Positions 1 through 11,253 of a DNA stretch of 64,000 nt are shown piece by piece. Within the stretch, counting starts at the first letter, position 1. Each line of letters begins with the position of its first letter. The stretch is from assembly GCA_963575745.1 (NCBI GenBank), contig CAUYUJ010016703.1, positions 101,001 to 165,000 of the forward strand, given 5' to 3'. This stretch comes from Prorocentrum cordatum. Taxonomy: Eukaryota; Sar; Dinophyceae; Prorocentrales; Prorocentraceae. Made by a program: the position numbers and the translations under genes. The notes beneath the pieces were generated by a model. That model was given only the letters and a program-made list of their open reading frames with translations. It searched no databases and was not told the origin of the DNA.

Positions 1-482
1 ATAGTTTACCATTCAACGGTTGAGGAAATTCAGAAGGCCATTCTTGATTCGGATGACGATCTCGAAGACGGAGGAAGCCCCGACCGAGGCAGACGCTCGT
101 CGGCACAGCCGATGTCGAGCTCTCCCGATGTCATGCGTGCGATAAGGAATACACGAGAATCTACAGGCATGATTCCCCATCCGATGACAAAGAAGCCGAA
201 GGGTGAGAATGATGACTTAATTCTTCACCTTTATTGCAAGGTTTTCACCGACCAGCCTTCACGTTGCCCCAGACTAACAGGGGCAGAGTGCCAGAACTTG
301 ACGAGCTCGTAATGCCGGACGAAAGTGACGAAACATCACAGAGTCGGGGCGTCGATTGCAGTAATCGGGGTGTAAGAAAGAGCAAGGGGGCAACGCGCGC
401 CTACCTCCAGCAGTGCGCGAGGACGTTCCAGCAAGGCCCCCAGGGCCAGATGTTCCAGCTCCAGGGGATTCGACGCCCGTGA
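1..482 (+). pseudogene. N-terminal fragment of the copia polyprotein
   Basis: An open frame runs in from the window edge to 312 and a second frame (234-482) seems to continue it after a frameshift. The peptide is acidic and polar, with a DSDDDLEDGG stretch, and has no domain I recognise. It is assigned to the element only because it lies upstream of the coiled-coil region. Positions 483-626 hold no supported frame. Confidence 0.45.
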
Positions 483-626
483 TCACCGCGGCTGTCGTCG
501 AATAGAACCGCCGACAGCTTCTCGGCGCGGGAAAGTTGCTGGAATGCCGGGCCCGCGTGTCCGACTCAGGCGGGGAATCAGTGTCCGGGGGAGGCGCGCA
601 GTCCAGGGTGTTCATGTCGAAGGCCT

Positions 627-1964
627 GTGTGCTCGCAGTGTTCGAATGTTTGTCCTAAGCGCAGTCTAGCGTGGCTTCGTGGGGAATGTATTGCGATGGA
701 AGAGTACAAGTGCGATCGCATCGCCATTCAAGAGTGGGCGGGAAGCCTGAGACAGGATCGAGAACAGTTGAGAGCTGCGAGTGCGCAAATGCAGCATATC
801 ATCCTTGAGGCGCATGTTGATAAAGAGGCCGCTGAAGAGGCTAAACGCATGCTTGCGGACTCCGAGGCAGAGGGGCAGGCAACGGCGCAGAAGGTGGGGC
901 ATGAGAAACTTGTCATTGTTGAAAATGCGCAGAAACGGATGCAGCAAGCTGAGGCCAGCGTAGCAGGAGTTACAGGCGAAGCCCGGCGGCGCCTTGGTCA
1001 AGGGGAGAATGAAACATGGGGAATCCAGAGTGTGGCCGCGCAAGTGGTGTCAGACTCTCAGCAGAAGGCTGAGAGAGAAAGCTGAATGCAGAGAATGGCT
1101 GATGCCGCCAGGGGGGAAGAAGAATGGGCCCGAGAACACGCGGCGCGGGAAAATCACGAGCTCCGCAATCAACTTGAAGCTGCTAGACCTGAGGCCGAAA
1201 GAGTGGGGCCCGAAGCTCTGCGTGCTCTTCGAGATCAAGAGCAGAAGGCCCATATTATCAGAAATGAGGACCACGAGAGAATGGCCGTTGCCTGGGATCG
1301 TTTGAATGGGCGCGCAGCTGAACAAATAGAAAACAGCGCTCTTGCCACTCGGGCCGCGAGTGAGGGCAACAGGAGGTTGAGGTCTGTTCTGGAGCAACAT
1401 CGGATGGACAAAAATCAGGGGGTAAGGTCCGGTTGCCCGGGCAACCCGCGAGAGAGGTCTTGCCAAGAGGTAGGGTCCACGACTGCGGCTTTGCCGGCAG
1501 ATGTGGGATCCGAGGAAGAGTTCGGATCGACGCCGGCACGGCCGGCGCATGTTGAGCCGCCTCTTCGTCGGATCGCTGCTCGCCCCGTTCGTGAGCATGG
1601 CCATATGCGAGCACAGACGCGAACAGGCAATCCGAGTCAGATCTGTCGCCATTGTACCGAATCTTATGCATGGGTTGGTCGATGCGCGCGTGTAGGGATC
1701 ATCTGGACGTGGGCGCCGAACGGTGCGCTGAGTATGCCTGGAAGAAAGAGTTTGGGCGACAGGATGATCTCGAGAAAGGGGGGGCCGCAAGTCATCCCTG
1801 ATGCTCGCCGTGCCAACGGCGATCCTGATGAACAAAGGCACCGAGACACTCGGATTTGCCTGGGGATGTTGGACCTGAACGCAAGACAAGCAATCTCGCC
1901 GATCTTATGTGCATGCCAGTATTTAAAGCAGACAAGTCGGATTTCGATGACACGCCCATGTTGA
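627..1964 (+). pseudogene. Coiled-coil Gag-like region, interrupted by a stop
   Basis: One frame is open from 627 to 1964 apart from TGA at 1083-1085. About 690-1410 encodes a long helical segment rich in Ala, Glu, Arg and Gln, with stretches such as EEWAREHAARENHELRNQLE and ALRALRDQEQKAH, typical of a coiled coil. After about 1415 the peptide turns Pro/Arg-rich and probably lies out of the original frame. Dinoflagellate copia polyproteins often begin with such a segment, presumably for Gag multimerisation; that role is inference. Confidence 0.6.
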
Positions 1965-2603
1965 CCGGTCCGTCTGTGCCCGCGCGTCCTTTCGCAAAAT
2001 CGCATTTCATTCCTGGGCCCGTTGTCGAGAAGTCTCTCGGTGCGGGTGAAGGTTCGATGCGGGGGTATGTCCAGGGAATGAATCCTGGGGGTGTCCCTTC
2101 TATTGCCAAGATTTCAGGGCCTCCGGACAATTTTGACTTGCCTGGGCACCTCCCTTTCACCATCGGCTCAGCCGTGACTGGTGAAGGAGGTGGAGATCCG
2201 GGAGGACACGACGACGACCAGAGAGATGATCAGAGTACAGCCCCCCAGCACTGGCATGATCGTCGCAATGCGCTTTGACGAGACAGGTGAGCCCAAGCCA
2301 CCCAAAGGCCCCCCAGGGGGACCTGGTGGCGGCGGCGACCCAGACGGAGACGGCGGCGGGGGGCCGAATGGCCATAATGACCCAACCTGGCAGCCGTTTA
2401 ATGCCAACCAAGTGAATGTGAATTGGAGGAGCTTTGGAAACAATAGAGAATTAAACTTGCTGGGCATACCGAGTGCCCAGCCACTCCGCGATTGGAAACA
2501 GCATTGCGTAAGAGCGGTAGCTGGATCATGGCATGACGTTAAGGCGGCGCAGACATGGGTCACTGAAGCCATGGAACCCCAACGTGCCGAAGGAGAACCT
2601 TAG
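1856..2603 (+). pseudogene. Gly/Pro linker and start of the Gag core
   Basis: Two overlapping frames (1856-2278 and 2181-2603) together give a Pro/Gly-rich linker, including PPKGPPGGPGGGGDPDGDGG, followed by a folded-looking segment with LNLLGIPSAQPLRDWKQHC. The second part resembles the start of the copia Gag domain, where a Leu-Pro pattern precedes a Trp-containing helix. The frame switch between them marks a disabling indel. Confidence 0.6.
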
Positions 2604-2961
2604 AGACTCCGGGGCATTGATGCGCTTTGACATGATGATCGCAACGAATATGTTTGAGAAATTTGCCAAGATGAAGCGCAACCGACGTCTGTCAGTGCAG
2701 CATACTCATTTCCTTTCACAAATCAACCGCGCGGAGCATTCCTGCCAGATTGAGGGGCGACTTCTCACTGGCCGACAAATGATTCGCGAGATACGTGTTT
2801 GGTGCTCTGTCAGGTCCGAAAGCGGACGACACTGGATATGTTGCGATGTGTTTAGAATAAAGATTTTTGCGAACAGATTTGACAGGTTCCGAGGCTTGAG
2901 TATGCAATGCAGTGGTATGAATTGTCGACATGCTCCGGGCACGGGGATGCGCACTTATTAA
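2533..2961 (+). pseudogene. C-terminal part of the Gag core
   Basis: The 142-residue frame contains RFDMMIATNMFEKFAKMKRN and LLTGRQMIREI. The second fits the (L)xGRQ(L/I/M) helix of the UBN2/RVT-Gag capsid-like domain of copia elements. It follows the previous fragment in a different frame, so another indel separates them. From about 2860 the reading no longer looks like Gag. Confidence 0.55.
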
Positions 2962-3825
2962 TGGCTTTTTCTCCAGGTCGAATTTCTTATGATGCGGGGC
3001 AGAGAACAGTGGGCAATATCCGAACATGAATTGACCCTCAATTCCAGAAGTAGACAGGCCCGCCTGGCAGGTGGGGCGAACGAGGGTGGCGGGGGCGGAC
3101 GAGGGGCCTCCGCCATGGCGGAGGATTGCCTACGGACAAGGCGGCGAGCTGAAGAGCTAAAGGCGAGACGACTTCCAAATTTGTGAAGCAGTGAAAGAAT
3201 TGCCCCGGAGCAGGGCAAGGTTGCCCTTATAATCGCAAGAAACCTAAGACACTGGCCGCGCCGGCGCGGCCGGGGGCGGGCGGTGATCACAGGGCCACCG
3301 GCGGAAACAATGGCCGCAGAGGCAGGGGCGAGAGGTCTGGAAGTAAAGGCCCGAAAGGACAGGACCGGCCTCGCTCCTCGACTCCATCGAACAAGTTCGG
3401 CAATTCGAATGCGACGCAGTCGCGGGCGAGGGGCCAGTCGGAGACCTCGCGAGAACGCCAGAGTAATATGGTGTGCCACGCATGATCGCGTGACCCTCGT
3501 AAGTGGAAGGGCCCTCAGAGTGGGTGTTGCAAGCGGCGCAGAGGCTTGTCCGTGGCCTAGATGAGTCAAACGTGACAAACACGAAGAAGCACAGCTCAAG
3601 GCTGGCAAGTCCTTAGGCTATCAGAGAACCTCAAGGCAAGCTGATTCTGCTGCTGCGAATGCTGGCGATGCCACGCCAGGGGGGGCCCCAAGAAGCCGAG
3701 AATCTAGTAAGGGCAGTGGGAAGAACAGAAGCAAGGACACAGGAAAAGGGATAGATAAATCATGCAGGGTGTTCACCTAGACAGGAGCTTGTTCGCGAGG
3801 CAAAGACTGTTGGTTCGCGAAGAAC
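2962..3825 (+). pseudogene. Basic Gag tail with a degenerate CCCH zinc finger
   Basis: About 3230-3740 encodes basic, Ser/Gly/Arg-rich peptide in shifting frames (for example 3283-3564), like a nucleic-acid-binding Gag tail. At 3751-3825 one frame reads C-R-V-F-T-stop-T-G-A-C-S-R-G-K-D-C-W-F-A-K, a CCCH-type finger with its three Cys kept, a TAG inside, and Lys where the final His is expected. Such fingers replace the CCHC knuckle in some copia Gags. From 3826 to 4338 I see no clear domain. Confidence 0.55.
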
Positions 3826-4338
3826 ACGCCAAACCATCCGTGACGATGGCAAGGCACTGGCTTATTATTGGCCAGTGCCAAGATGATCGTTGCATGTTTC
3901 TCCTGTGTCTTGCTGATGCTTGTTTGCGTCATGGAGATGTGATCGCGATATTCCCACCTGCTAAGCCAGCAAGGGAAGGGCAGGCGCAGGCTCCCTGGCA
4001 CAGCCAGCCGAGCCCTTTTTGCGTGTCCTGCTCCGCTGGTTAGGGTATCTCGTGGTCTACAAAACAATTCAGATGGACAGCCAACGATGGTTGACACACG
4101 CAATGCATGCTCACTAGCTCTCAACCATTATTCGAGGAAGCTGTTCCCGCTTCCGAGACGCAACAGGAACGCGCAGAAAAGTTGATGATGCTCGTCGCTA
4201 TCCTCGGTCAGGTGCATCCTCTTCCAAGGGAGGCCATAGTGTCCTTTTGTGATGCGCCTCGCAGAAAATAGTTGTGTCAGACCTTCGAAGACGGGTAGGC
4301 GCGGACTTAGCGTCCAGTTTCGCCCATTCCATTCGTAA

Positions 4339-5040
4339 ATGAATTGTCGCTCGAAGGCAGGTGCGTCGCCGCAGGCCAGAGAGCTGCCTTCGAGTGTAGA
4401 CGATAGGCGGAACTTTCCGAGGCGAGAATATCGACGAATGCAGACTGAGTGGGAAGCATCGTTGATGGACGCCCAGCTCAGAGCATCTGATTTCGCCGAC
4501 GAAGCTTGGCATCTTTGCTTAGCGCCTGAGGGAAATCAAGAAGCTGCCCAAGGCGGCTCTGCCGTTGCGGAGAATAGAGAAAAATCATTTGTGCACCTCG
4601 GCACGCTTAGGTTCATAGTCGACACAAGCTGTGGACACAACCTCATTGCAGAGAGTTTCATGTGAGCTGCAGGCGCAATGTGTATGATAAACACATTACA
4701 AGATTCAATTACCCTAAATACTGTAGGAGGTTCCTCGCGGGCCCTCGGTTCACTTTGCGTCGCATGCCCCAACTTCAGGGATGGGAATTTTGAAGCATTG
4801 GTCATGCCAGAGACACTGGCGGTGATCGCAGTTGGAGAGCGGTGCATGGATCGCGGCTTTAGTTTCGTCTGGCCAGCCTGCCAGCGACCCTACTTACTTC
4901 TGCCCAGCGGTCACAGAGGGGGCCTGATCGTTGGGGGCAAGATACCATACTATCCCTATCTGGCAGAGAGGCGCTGGGTCAGTGGATGCGCGCGGCTGCC
5001 GCCGGGGGGCCTGCGACTCCCAAGCGGTGGTGTTGCGTGA
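4339..5040 (+). pseudogene. Copia aspartic protease, interrupted
   Basis: A single frame is open from 4339 to 5040 except for TGA at 4663-4665. The catalytic strand reads RFIVDTSCGHNLI, matching the retropepsin DTG/DSG-C-x-(H/N)-L pattern with Ser in place of the Gly after the catalytic D-T. Downstream, SITLNTVGGSSRALGSL, CPNFRDGNFEALVMPET and VGERCMDRGFSFVW keep the flap and C-terminal strands of this protease. Enzyme of this type would cut the polyprotein. The stop and the DTS substitution indicate loss of function. Confidence 0.85.
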
Positions 5041-5640
5041 CGTCAGGCGCCGAGACGTTTCTGGATGACGTGGAATCTGCGGGGGGTCTTCCGCCCCACT
5101 TCATTCAGAGTCGCGTGTCGATAGACTTGCACACGCATGAGATGATTGGTAACCATGGCTATGCGGATGGCAGGCCAACCGCGGCCGAGTGCCCATTTCC
5201 GTCCGCCATAGACTCCATGGATACAATCGCTTATTTCTACGAGTCGCCTCAGACAGCTCGTGAATGCGGTTGGGACAAAACGCCCGCAGGCGTCATGAAT
5301 CTTGTAAATCCCCCATCTGCTCCCAATCACGATACAGTCGTTGGTTGCGTGACATCACACCGCGGCTGGGGTCTCTGGAGTTTTGCCCTGCGACGCGGAT
5401 CGTGGACTGGGTTCCATCACGGTGGCCGCTGCGCCTGGCCACAACGCGGATGCAGATGAGGGTTCGGGTGGGATTGACCTCGTTGACATCGACGCACAGC
5501 CCGAACTCGACCCATATGGTGTTGAGGTTGAGCTGCCAGTATCGGCGACCTGAGCGACTCATGAAGAGCGCAGTCTTCTTCTTACACTTGCTAATTCAGA
5601 CTCCTAAGAACCCCTTTTTGCTCGGCGTGTAACTGGGCAA
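5041..5640 (+). pseudogene. Degenerate segment between protease and integrase
   Basis: The frame at 4986-5459 covers an unconserved linker. At about 5589-5632 the peptide LIQTPKNPFLLGV resembles the pre-integrase motif (T-P-K-N-P-x-C-x-x-C) in which His and Cys normally bind zinc. Here the Cys residues are replaced and a stop follows. This places the boundary with the integrase core, but on its own it is weak. Confidence 0.5.
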
Positions 5641-5798
5641 AGGCTGTGCGGCGCCAACAAAGGAAATCGCAGAATTCGGGGCTGAGGGTGCCGAGACCAT
5701 GCGCGAATCCCACGACGATCGGACACCTGACCACCACGGATAACTAACTGGCTTGCGATGGATGACTATCGCGGGGTCTCCACGACGAGACCGCGTGC

Positions 5799-6310
5799 GT
5801 GACTTTTCGCGACCGGGCAACATATTTCATAGCAGCACAGGGTGTGCGCGACAAATCTGCGAGTCACGTATGTAACTTTTTGATTAACTTCAGAGCTCCA
5901 GGAGAAAACTTAGAATATTGTTTTACTGGCGGTGCGAGAGAACTTGCTCGCGCGTGCATCGAGTTGAAGATTGCGCGTGACCCTATCATCCCTGGTGACA
6001 AGAAGCTTATGGCTGTCGCTGAACGATCCAACGGGATTGTTCAGATTGGGACTCGAGCCCCGTTGATGCAGGCCGGCCTCCCCCCACCTTTTTGGACGTA
6101 TGCTGTCCGATATTTCTGTCTTTGCTATGACGCAAGGATCCCTGGCGAAGGTGAATCGCCGTGAAAGCGTAGATTCGTGCACGAATTTGCAGCGCCCCTT
6201 CTTCCGTGTGGCTCTCTTGTTCGATTCGTGCCTCCTCCTGAGTCTCGATTTCGGATCGCCAAGACAGGCGGGGCGATGGTCACGGGGATTTACTTCGGAT
6301 CTGTACATCA
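5799..6310 (+). pseudogene. Copia integrase core, truncated and frameshifted
   Basis: The frame at 5799-6164 shows the RNase H-like integrase core: a first strand DRATYFIAAQG after the first Asp region, then YCFTGGARELARACIELKIA where the second Asp strand (T-D-G-A) now reads T-G-G-A, then GDKKLMAVAERSNGIVQIG, which carries the conserved G-V-A-E-R-x-N/V region as M-A-V-A-E-R-S-N with the catalytic Glu. AGLPPPFWTYAVRYFCLCYD is the usual following helix. A second frame at about 6196-6300 gives PPPESRFRIAKTGG and TGIYFGS, the segment after the core. The second catalytic Asp is lost. Confidence 0.85.
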
Positions 6311-6340
6311 AGCGGGGGGCATGGTGGGGCCTGGAAGCTC

Positions 6341-6817
6341 GTGACACCGTTAAGATCACTTGACGGACTTAACGTGGGCGCTGGGTGGACGCCTGCAGGC
6401 AAGCGCCCGATCATTGAAAAGTCCGATCAAGTCTGCAGCAATATTTCGGACGGTGCTGCACAATACCAAGATCCTAAATTCCCTTTGCGTGAAGCATATG
6501 AGATAGCACAGACGACGGGTAAAAACGTCGTTATTCCCCCAGGCGGTTTCTCTGGCGGACCAGCCGGTCAGCGGACATTAGGTTCACAGACGGCACTGCC
6601 GTTTAGTGACCAGGATCCAGGCGCGCCGATGCCACCGCCTCCAGCGCGAGGCGAGGCCGCAACGCCACCGAATGATGATGATGACTCCGATGACGATGGT
6701 CCGGGGGGAGTCATTGTGGGTTACGTGCGCGTGGCACCTGGCGGTCGGGATCCCCGGCGAGACTCGAGGCCAGATGATGATGCGCAACAGAAGTTCGGCA
6801 TCGCTCACATAGAATAG
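6341..6817 (+). pseudogene. Linker between integrase and reverse transcriptase
   Basis: An open frame of 158 residues containing DPKFPLREAYEIAQTTGKN, a Pro/Gly-rich stretch, and an acidic run from a short GAT tract near 6674-6696. Its position between integrase and reverse transcriptase, and its Pro/Asp-rich character, fit the linker of copia elements. No catalytic motif is visible. Confidence 0.5.
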
Positions 6818-6867
6818 GTCGTATCGTCAGTCTATCTTCTCGATGGCTCAGCCAAGGTCGAGAGTGC

Positions 6868-7954
6868 TTGGGCCAGGGCAACGCCTCGCCTGAACCGCAC
6901 TTAACCTTAGACACTATGGAATATTACGAAAACCGACGTATTGTTGCCGGGCTCGGTAAGGATGAACTTACTGAGAAGTTGCCCTTGAAAAGGCAGACGG
7001 AACACGTGCAGCATGAGAGTCGTGTTGTATTACGATCCAGAGTCTGCGCTTGTCACAAGAGTCTGGGTCACTGGCCCAGACCCACGATATGGCGCTCAAT
7101 GGCTTAAGAAATTGCCTAGTTCCACCGGCGCGTGAATTCGCCCAAGCCGATGGTTCAACATGGGCCATGCCGAATTGAGGAAAGCAGTGGGGCAGTTCCG
7201 ATTTGAGAAAAGAGGTTTCTTCGGGGTTGAGGACCCGGGACCTTGCATTGCCCTTCTCCGCGACATTGGAATCGACGCAGTCGACTTCCAGGACGCTAAG
7301 CACGGCAACGCAGGTACTGCACCCAGAAGGTAACGTGCATCCTGGGGCTGAAATCCGAAGAAGAAAGAAAGGAGGTACGACTGTGCCAGACGATGCCGAA
7401 GTGGACTGGCGCGCGTTTTTGCATCCTGCGGGACCGGCAGAGGAACTCTTCACGGACACAGGCTCCGGGAGTGACCACGGCACCTCCGATGATGAAGAAG
7501 TACGGTGGAAACAGACTTGGTATGGTGGGGCAATCCTGCGAGATGGGCTTCCCCCCGACAAAGTCGGAGAGGACCTGGCACCCCCAAGATCTATAATGTT
7601 TCACGGGGGTAGCCTGACTTCGAGTCCAGCGGCCGCCGCTTCGCGACGTAGCGTGCCCCGTATGCCATTGCAGCCCGCAGAATTACCCCTTCCCCCACAT
7701 CGGGAAAAGGAAAGTTTTGGCGCAGATTTTTTGTGCAGGCCGTTCACAGATGATATTCGAATTGTTGAACAAGCGTATCAATTACCTGCTGAGTTGAACC
7801 AGCCACGGACTGCCGTGGCTGTCGCTCGACCCGTGTCCAAGGCTGAAGCCGCGTATAATCAAGATGCCCGCAAAGCACTGCAGATCCTAGAATAAGTCAG
7901 GCGTGATGGAATGCAATGATGTCGTTCGACGGCGAAAAGGGGCAAACGACTCAT
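6868..7954 (+). pseudogene. Degenerate region upstream of the reverse transcriptase core
   Basis: Short frames at 6868-7107 and 7203-7895 alternate. The longer one ends with AVARPVSKAEAAYNQDARKA, resembling the helix that precedes the copia reverse-transcriptase domain. The remainder is Pro/Ser-rich linker. Frame changes are needed to connect it to either neighbour. Confidence 0.45.
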
Positions 7955-8717
7955 TTCGGACGTCTATTCGCAATTTTCGTAGAGAAGAACTCAGAGCCCC
8001 CATTACGGCACACAGACCGCAAATATAAGAGGCCGGTTTGTGTTTGATGGGTCGGACACCAGAGCTCAGAACAGAGAAGTAGCCCTATTTCCGGAACTTT
8101 CTAGCATTTCAGCAACGATGCAGGCCAGCAAAGCAGCATATACTTATGGCCTCTTCGAGGGGCGCGACACTCAACAGGCTGATGCCAAGCAGGCTTACAC
8201 TCAGTCGAAGCCAGGGGGAAACCCGACATGAACTTTCTTGCCAAGGGACGAGTGGCCGCCCGCTTGGAAAGACATGAGACACCCCCTATTTCCCCTCATT
8301 CCTTCGCTTCGCGGACATCCTGATTCTGGTGGATACTGGGGGCAGCATTGTGATAGACGCGTGATTTCCGAAGGTTTCATTAAGCCTAGTCCTTTGCGTA
8401 GTTGTTACTACCACACGAAACTACGCTTGTTTCTTATCGTATATGTTGACGGTTTCAAACTTGCTGGACCAAGAGCGAATCTCGAAAATGGGTGTCGACT
8501 CTTGCAAGAAGCTTCCGAAGGTTGCCCCAAGGGCATAGAGGTCGACCCACCATCTAACGTGGGGCGTTATTTGGGGTGCGAGCATCATTTGTCTACGCAG
8601 TGTGTTGATTGGCATGGGGAGTTGCCGACTGCCCTTGCCCCCCCAACCGCCAAAGGTTATCCAGACATCCGCCTCCGGACAGCAATTGGAGAGAGATGGC
8701 GAGAAAACGGGGGGTGA
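7955..8717 (+). pseudogene. Copia-type reverse transcriptase
   Basis: Three frames carry the palm and fingers in order. Near 7960-8030, FAIFVEKNSE is the start of the domain. At 8040-8231, GLFEGRDTQQADAKQAYTQ contains the first catalytic Asp motif (D-A-K-Q-A-Y). At 8238-8717, PDSGGYWGQHCDRR precedes LFLIVYVDGFKLAGP, the YVDD box (8442-8453), then VGRYLGCEHHLS. The second Asp of YVDD is Gly, which should abolish polymerisation. The sequence closely fits the dinoflagellate copia style, where FKLAGP follows the box. Confidence 0.92.
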
Positions 8718-8763
8718 CTCATCGGCACAGCCGTGAGAGCCATATCAACCTAGACAGCTGAAA

Positions 8764-9915
8764 ATGGGCAGAGCTATTTTGTATGACGTGACTGAGTTCT
8801 TTGAATCCTGTGTAGCACTTTACGCACAGTTAGCCGATACTGACCCTGCTACATACCCTGCAGCTGGCACCCCCTGTGGCCCCGAGTTGACTGACTTCGA
8901 GGATGGGCAAGGTGGTCCGAGAGGGGAATGTATTCCCCGGCAAAGGAAGCTATAGCAGCGGCACTCGGGATCCACGTTGACGCAGGTTCCCCAGACAAGC
9001 CAGTCGAGGTTCCCGGCTTAGCCGCGGAACCCGGACCGGACGACCCTGAACCACCGACTCCGTCGGGAGTTCTTCGGCCTTTTGCTGCCGACTTTTTCAT
9101 GAAGATCTTGTATGGTGCACGAATGGCTCGGTTTGACCTTTCGCGTGCGGTTTGTCACGCGGCCAGTTGCATGACGAAGTGGACCGAACAGCAGGACGTG
9201 GACTTTTTTTCGATTAATATGTTACATAAAGTCCACGACCCAATGCAAACTGACGTCTGGGGTAGGCGACAAAATGAAGGATGTGACTATACGACAGTAT
9301 TCTGATGCAGACCTTGCCAGCGATTTTCGAACGCATCGCAGCACAAGTGCCGGCCACCAGGTAATTTGGGCACCGCGCGCGAGAGCCAATCAGAGCATGT
9401 CTTCTCGTCGACAGACTTGCGTGTCCCCCAGCGCACTTGAGGCAGACATTGTTGCTGCGGATCTGGTTCTACGGGTTGAGTTACTGCCGGCGCTGCCGTT
9501 GTGGGAAATTCTGCTACAACGAGAGGCCAACCGCGCATTCATGGAAGAGAATCAGGCGGTTTGCAAGGTGATAAAAGCGGGGTGGCCGATGAAATTGATG
9601 CGCCATCCGAGAACCCACCGAATAGATGCTGCTGCCATTTCTGAACAATTTACCCGTGGAGTTGTTAGTTTACAGTGCGAAGGCACGCCGAATGACGCCA
9701 CTGATATCGGTACCGAACGTTATACCGATCTTGTATGGGTGAAAGTGCTTTACCTTGTTGACATTGTTATCCCGAAGTTTCGGAAAGCCAATCGATATCA
9801 ATATTATCTGGCATCGATGTTCACTGACGGACTTCCCCTGAAACCTGGGGGTCTTCTCCTGCCGCGGAAAGGTTCGAAGGCTGTGGTGCGTCAAGGAGGT
9901 GCGGTGCAAAGTTGA
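8764..9915 (+). pseudogene. Copia RNase H and connection domain
   Basis: Three frames (8764-8955, 8928-9305, 9274-9915) overlap. The first two hold the connection, with TEFFESCVALYAQLADTD and KILYGARMARFDLSRAVCH. The last holds RNase H: YSDADLASDF at 9298 carries the first Asp, followed by THRSTS, SALEADIVAADLVLR with the catalytic Glu, FMEENQAVCKVIKAG with the D/E-N-Q strand, and RTHRIDAAAISEQF with H-R-I-D. The final part, VWVKVLYLVDIVIP, follows the family tail. This is one of the better-kept parts of the element. Confidence 0.92.
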
Positions 9916-10105
9916 AAGATGCATGGCGCGACGAGAGTCGCCAAAGGCAAGCCCGTGACGGCCTTCCCGATGAAAGACGCGGCCAATGTGGTAGTTCACT
10001 TCGCCAGACGGCAAAGCCGGACCTGGTGAAGTAACTGCGCATGCGCATCTTTCGCCGGCGCCGAACTCAGCAGTCGCCAAGGAAAGAGCTAACGACGCAC
10101 CCGGC

Positions 10106-10975
10106 ATGGCTGGAAGTGCTAACAACCCGAGACCCTCCGAGAGTGACAAGGATGGTTTCAGGAAAAGCTCCCATCAGCGAAAATTGGAAGAAGGCAGAGA
10201 AATGATGGCTATGTTTGACATGACTGACAGTGAATCAGATGCTCCGGATGTACAGACACAATTTGCCGATATCGGGAAACAGGAAGATTATAATGACAAA
10301 ACTACTGATGCGGCTGCGGGGCCGATGCCTTTGTTATCCCAGTCAGAAGAGGGACAAACAATGGACGGAACCGATTGGCACGGAGAAAGATTAATACTTG
10401 AATACTGTTGTGGACCAAGGTGCAACATAGGTAATTCGATGAACTTCGTTGGCGGTTCTTGTAGAGTGATACGATGCACTGACAGCGAGGACATGAGGGC
10501 CGACGAAGGCAAAAGCAAATCACTTCCGGATATTGAAGAGTTCAAGGGGAAACATCTTTCGCTCTGGGGTTCAATCCCATGCGCTGGGAGATCTCCCTGG
10601 CAATGTGTAAAGGAAGCTCGCTGTTTCCGTAAAAGGTGACCGCGGGTCCCTCCGTGGGCTCCGAGGATTCCGAACGGACTTTCGATGCCTATTTTGGAAC
10701 TGATTGAGGGGGGTGCAGTTTGTATTGAGTGGCCTAGCCAGTGTCAGTATTGGCGAGACACTCAGGTGAAAGCATTTGTGAGAGAGATAGGCTTGCAGAA
10801 GACAGTGTTGCATGGGTGCGCGTATGGAGCGAGAGATAGGAAGGGCAGTTTCATGAAGAAGCCATGGGCCATTGCTTCCACGTTGGACATTGTGACTTGT
10901 GGTTCGGAACGGATGTGTGATAGCGCGCATGCGCGCGTGGGGGCGCGCGGCAAAGATTGCAACCTTGCGGAAGAT
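10106..10975 (+). pseudogene. Methyltransferase-like domain appended to the copia element
   Basis: One frame is open over the interval with one TGA (10637-10639). After an acidic, Ser-rich leader it reads ILEYCCGPRCNIG (EYCCG at 10400-10414), then CRVIRCTDSEDM, then LWGSIPCAGRSPWQ (Pro-Cys at 10577-10582), then GGAVCIEWPSQCQYW (IEWP at 10724-10735) and HGCAYGARDRKG with KKPWAIAS. This order resembles a class I SAM-dependent methyltransferase: a Gly-containing first loop, a P-C catalytic loop like that of cytosine-C5 enzymes, and an E-W-P in the place of their E-N-V. The substrate cannot be told from sequence. The stop and degenerate context make it a relic. Confidence 0.6.
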
Positions 10976-11253
10976 TACACTGAGTTGCAAAACAGATGCA
11001 TGTTGTGCTTGCGCGCGCGGCATCGCACTCCTCCCTTGATCTTGCCTCCCCTCCTCGCGAAAAATGCGCCGCTGCCGTTTTCTCTTATGCGCAGGGGCGG
11101 GGCCGCCATAGGCCGCGCCCCCCGCCGGCGTGGCCGTCGCGTAGCCGCGGCCGCTTCGCCCTCGCAGGCAGCAGGCGCCAGCCCGCAGCCTCTCGGTCGT
11201 GCGCCGATCCTGGGCGACAGCTTCTTGGCGTCTCGGCGGTGCAACCGTCCGAG

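Noticed and set aside
1050-1889. Minus-strand open frame of 279 codons antisense to the copia coiled coil.
   Set aside because: It is the shadow of a better-supported + frame in the relic and has no recognisable motif.
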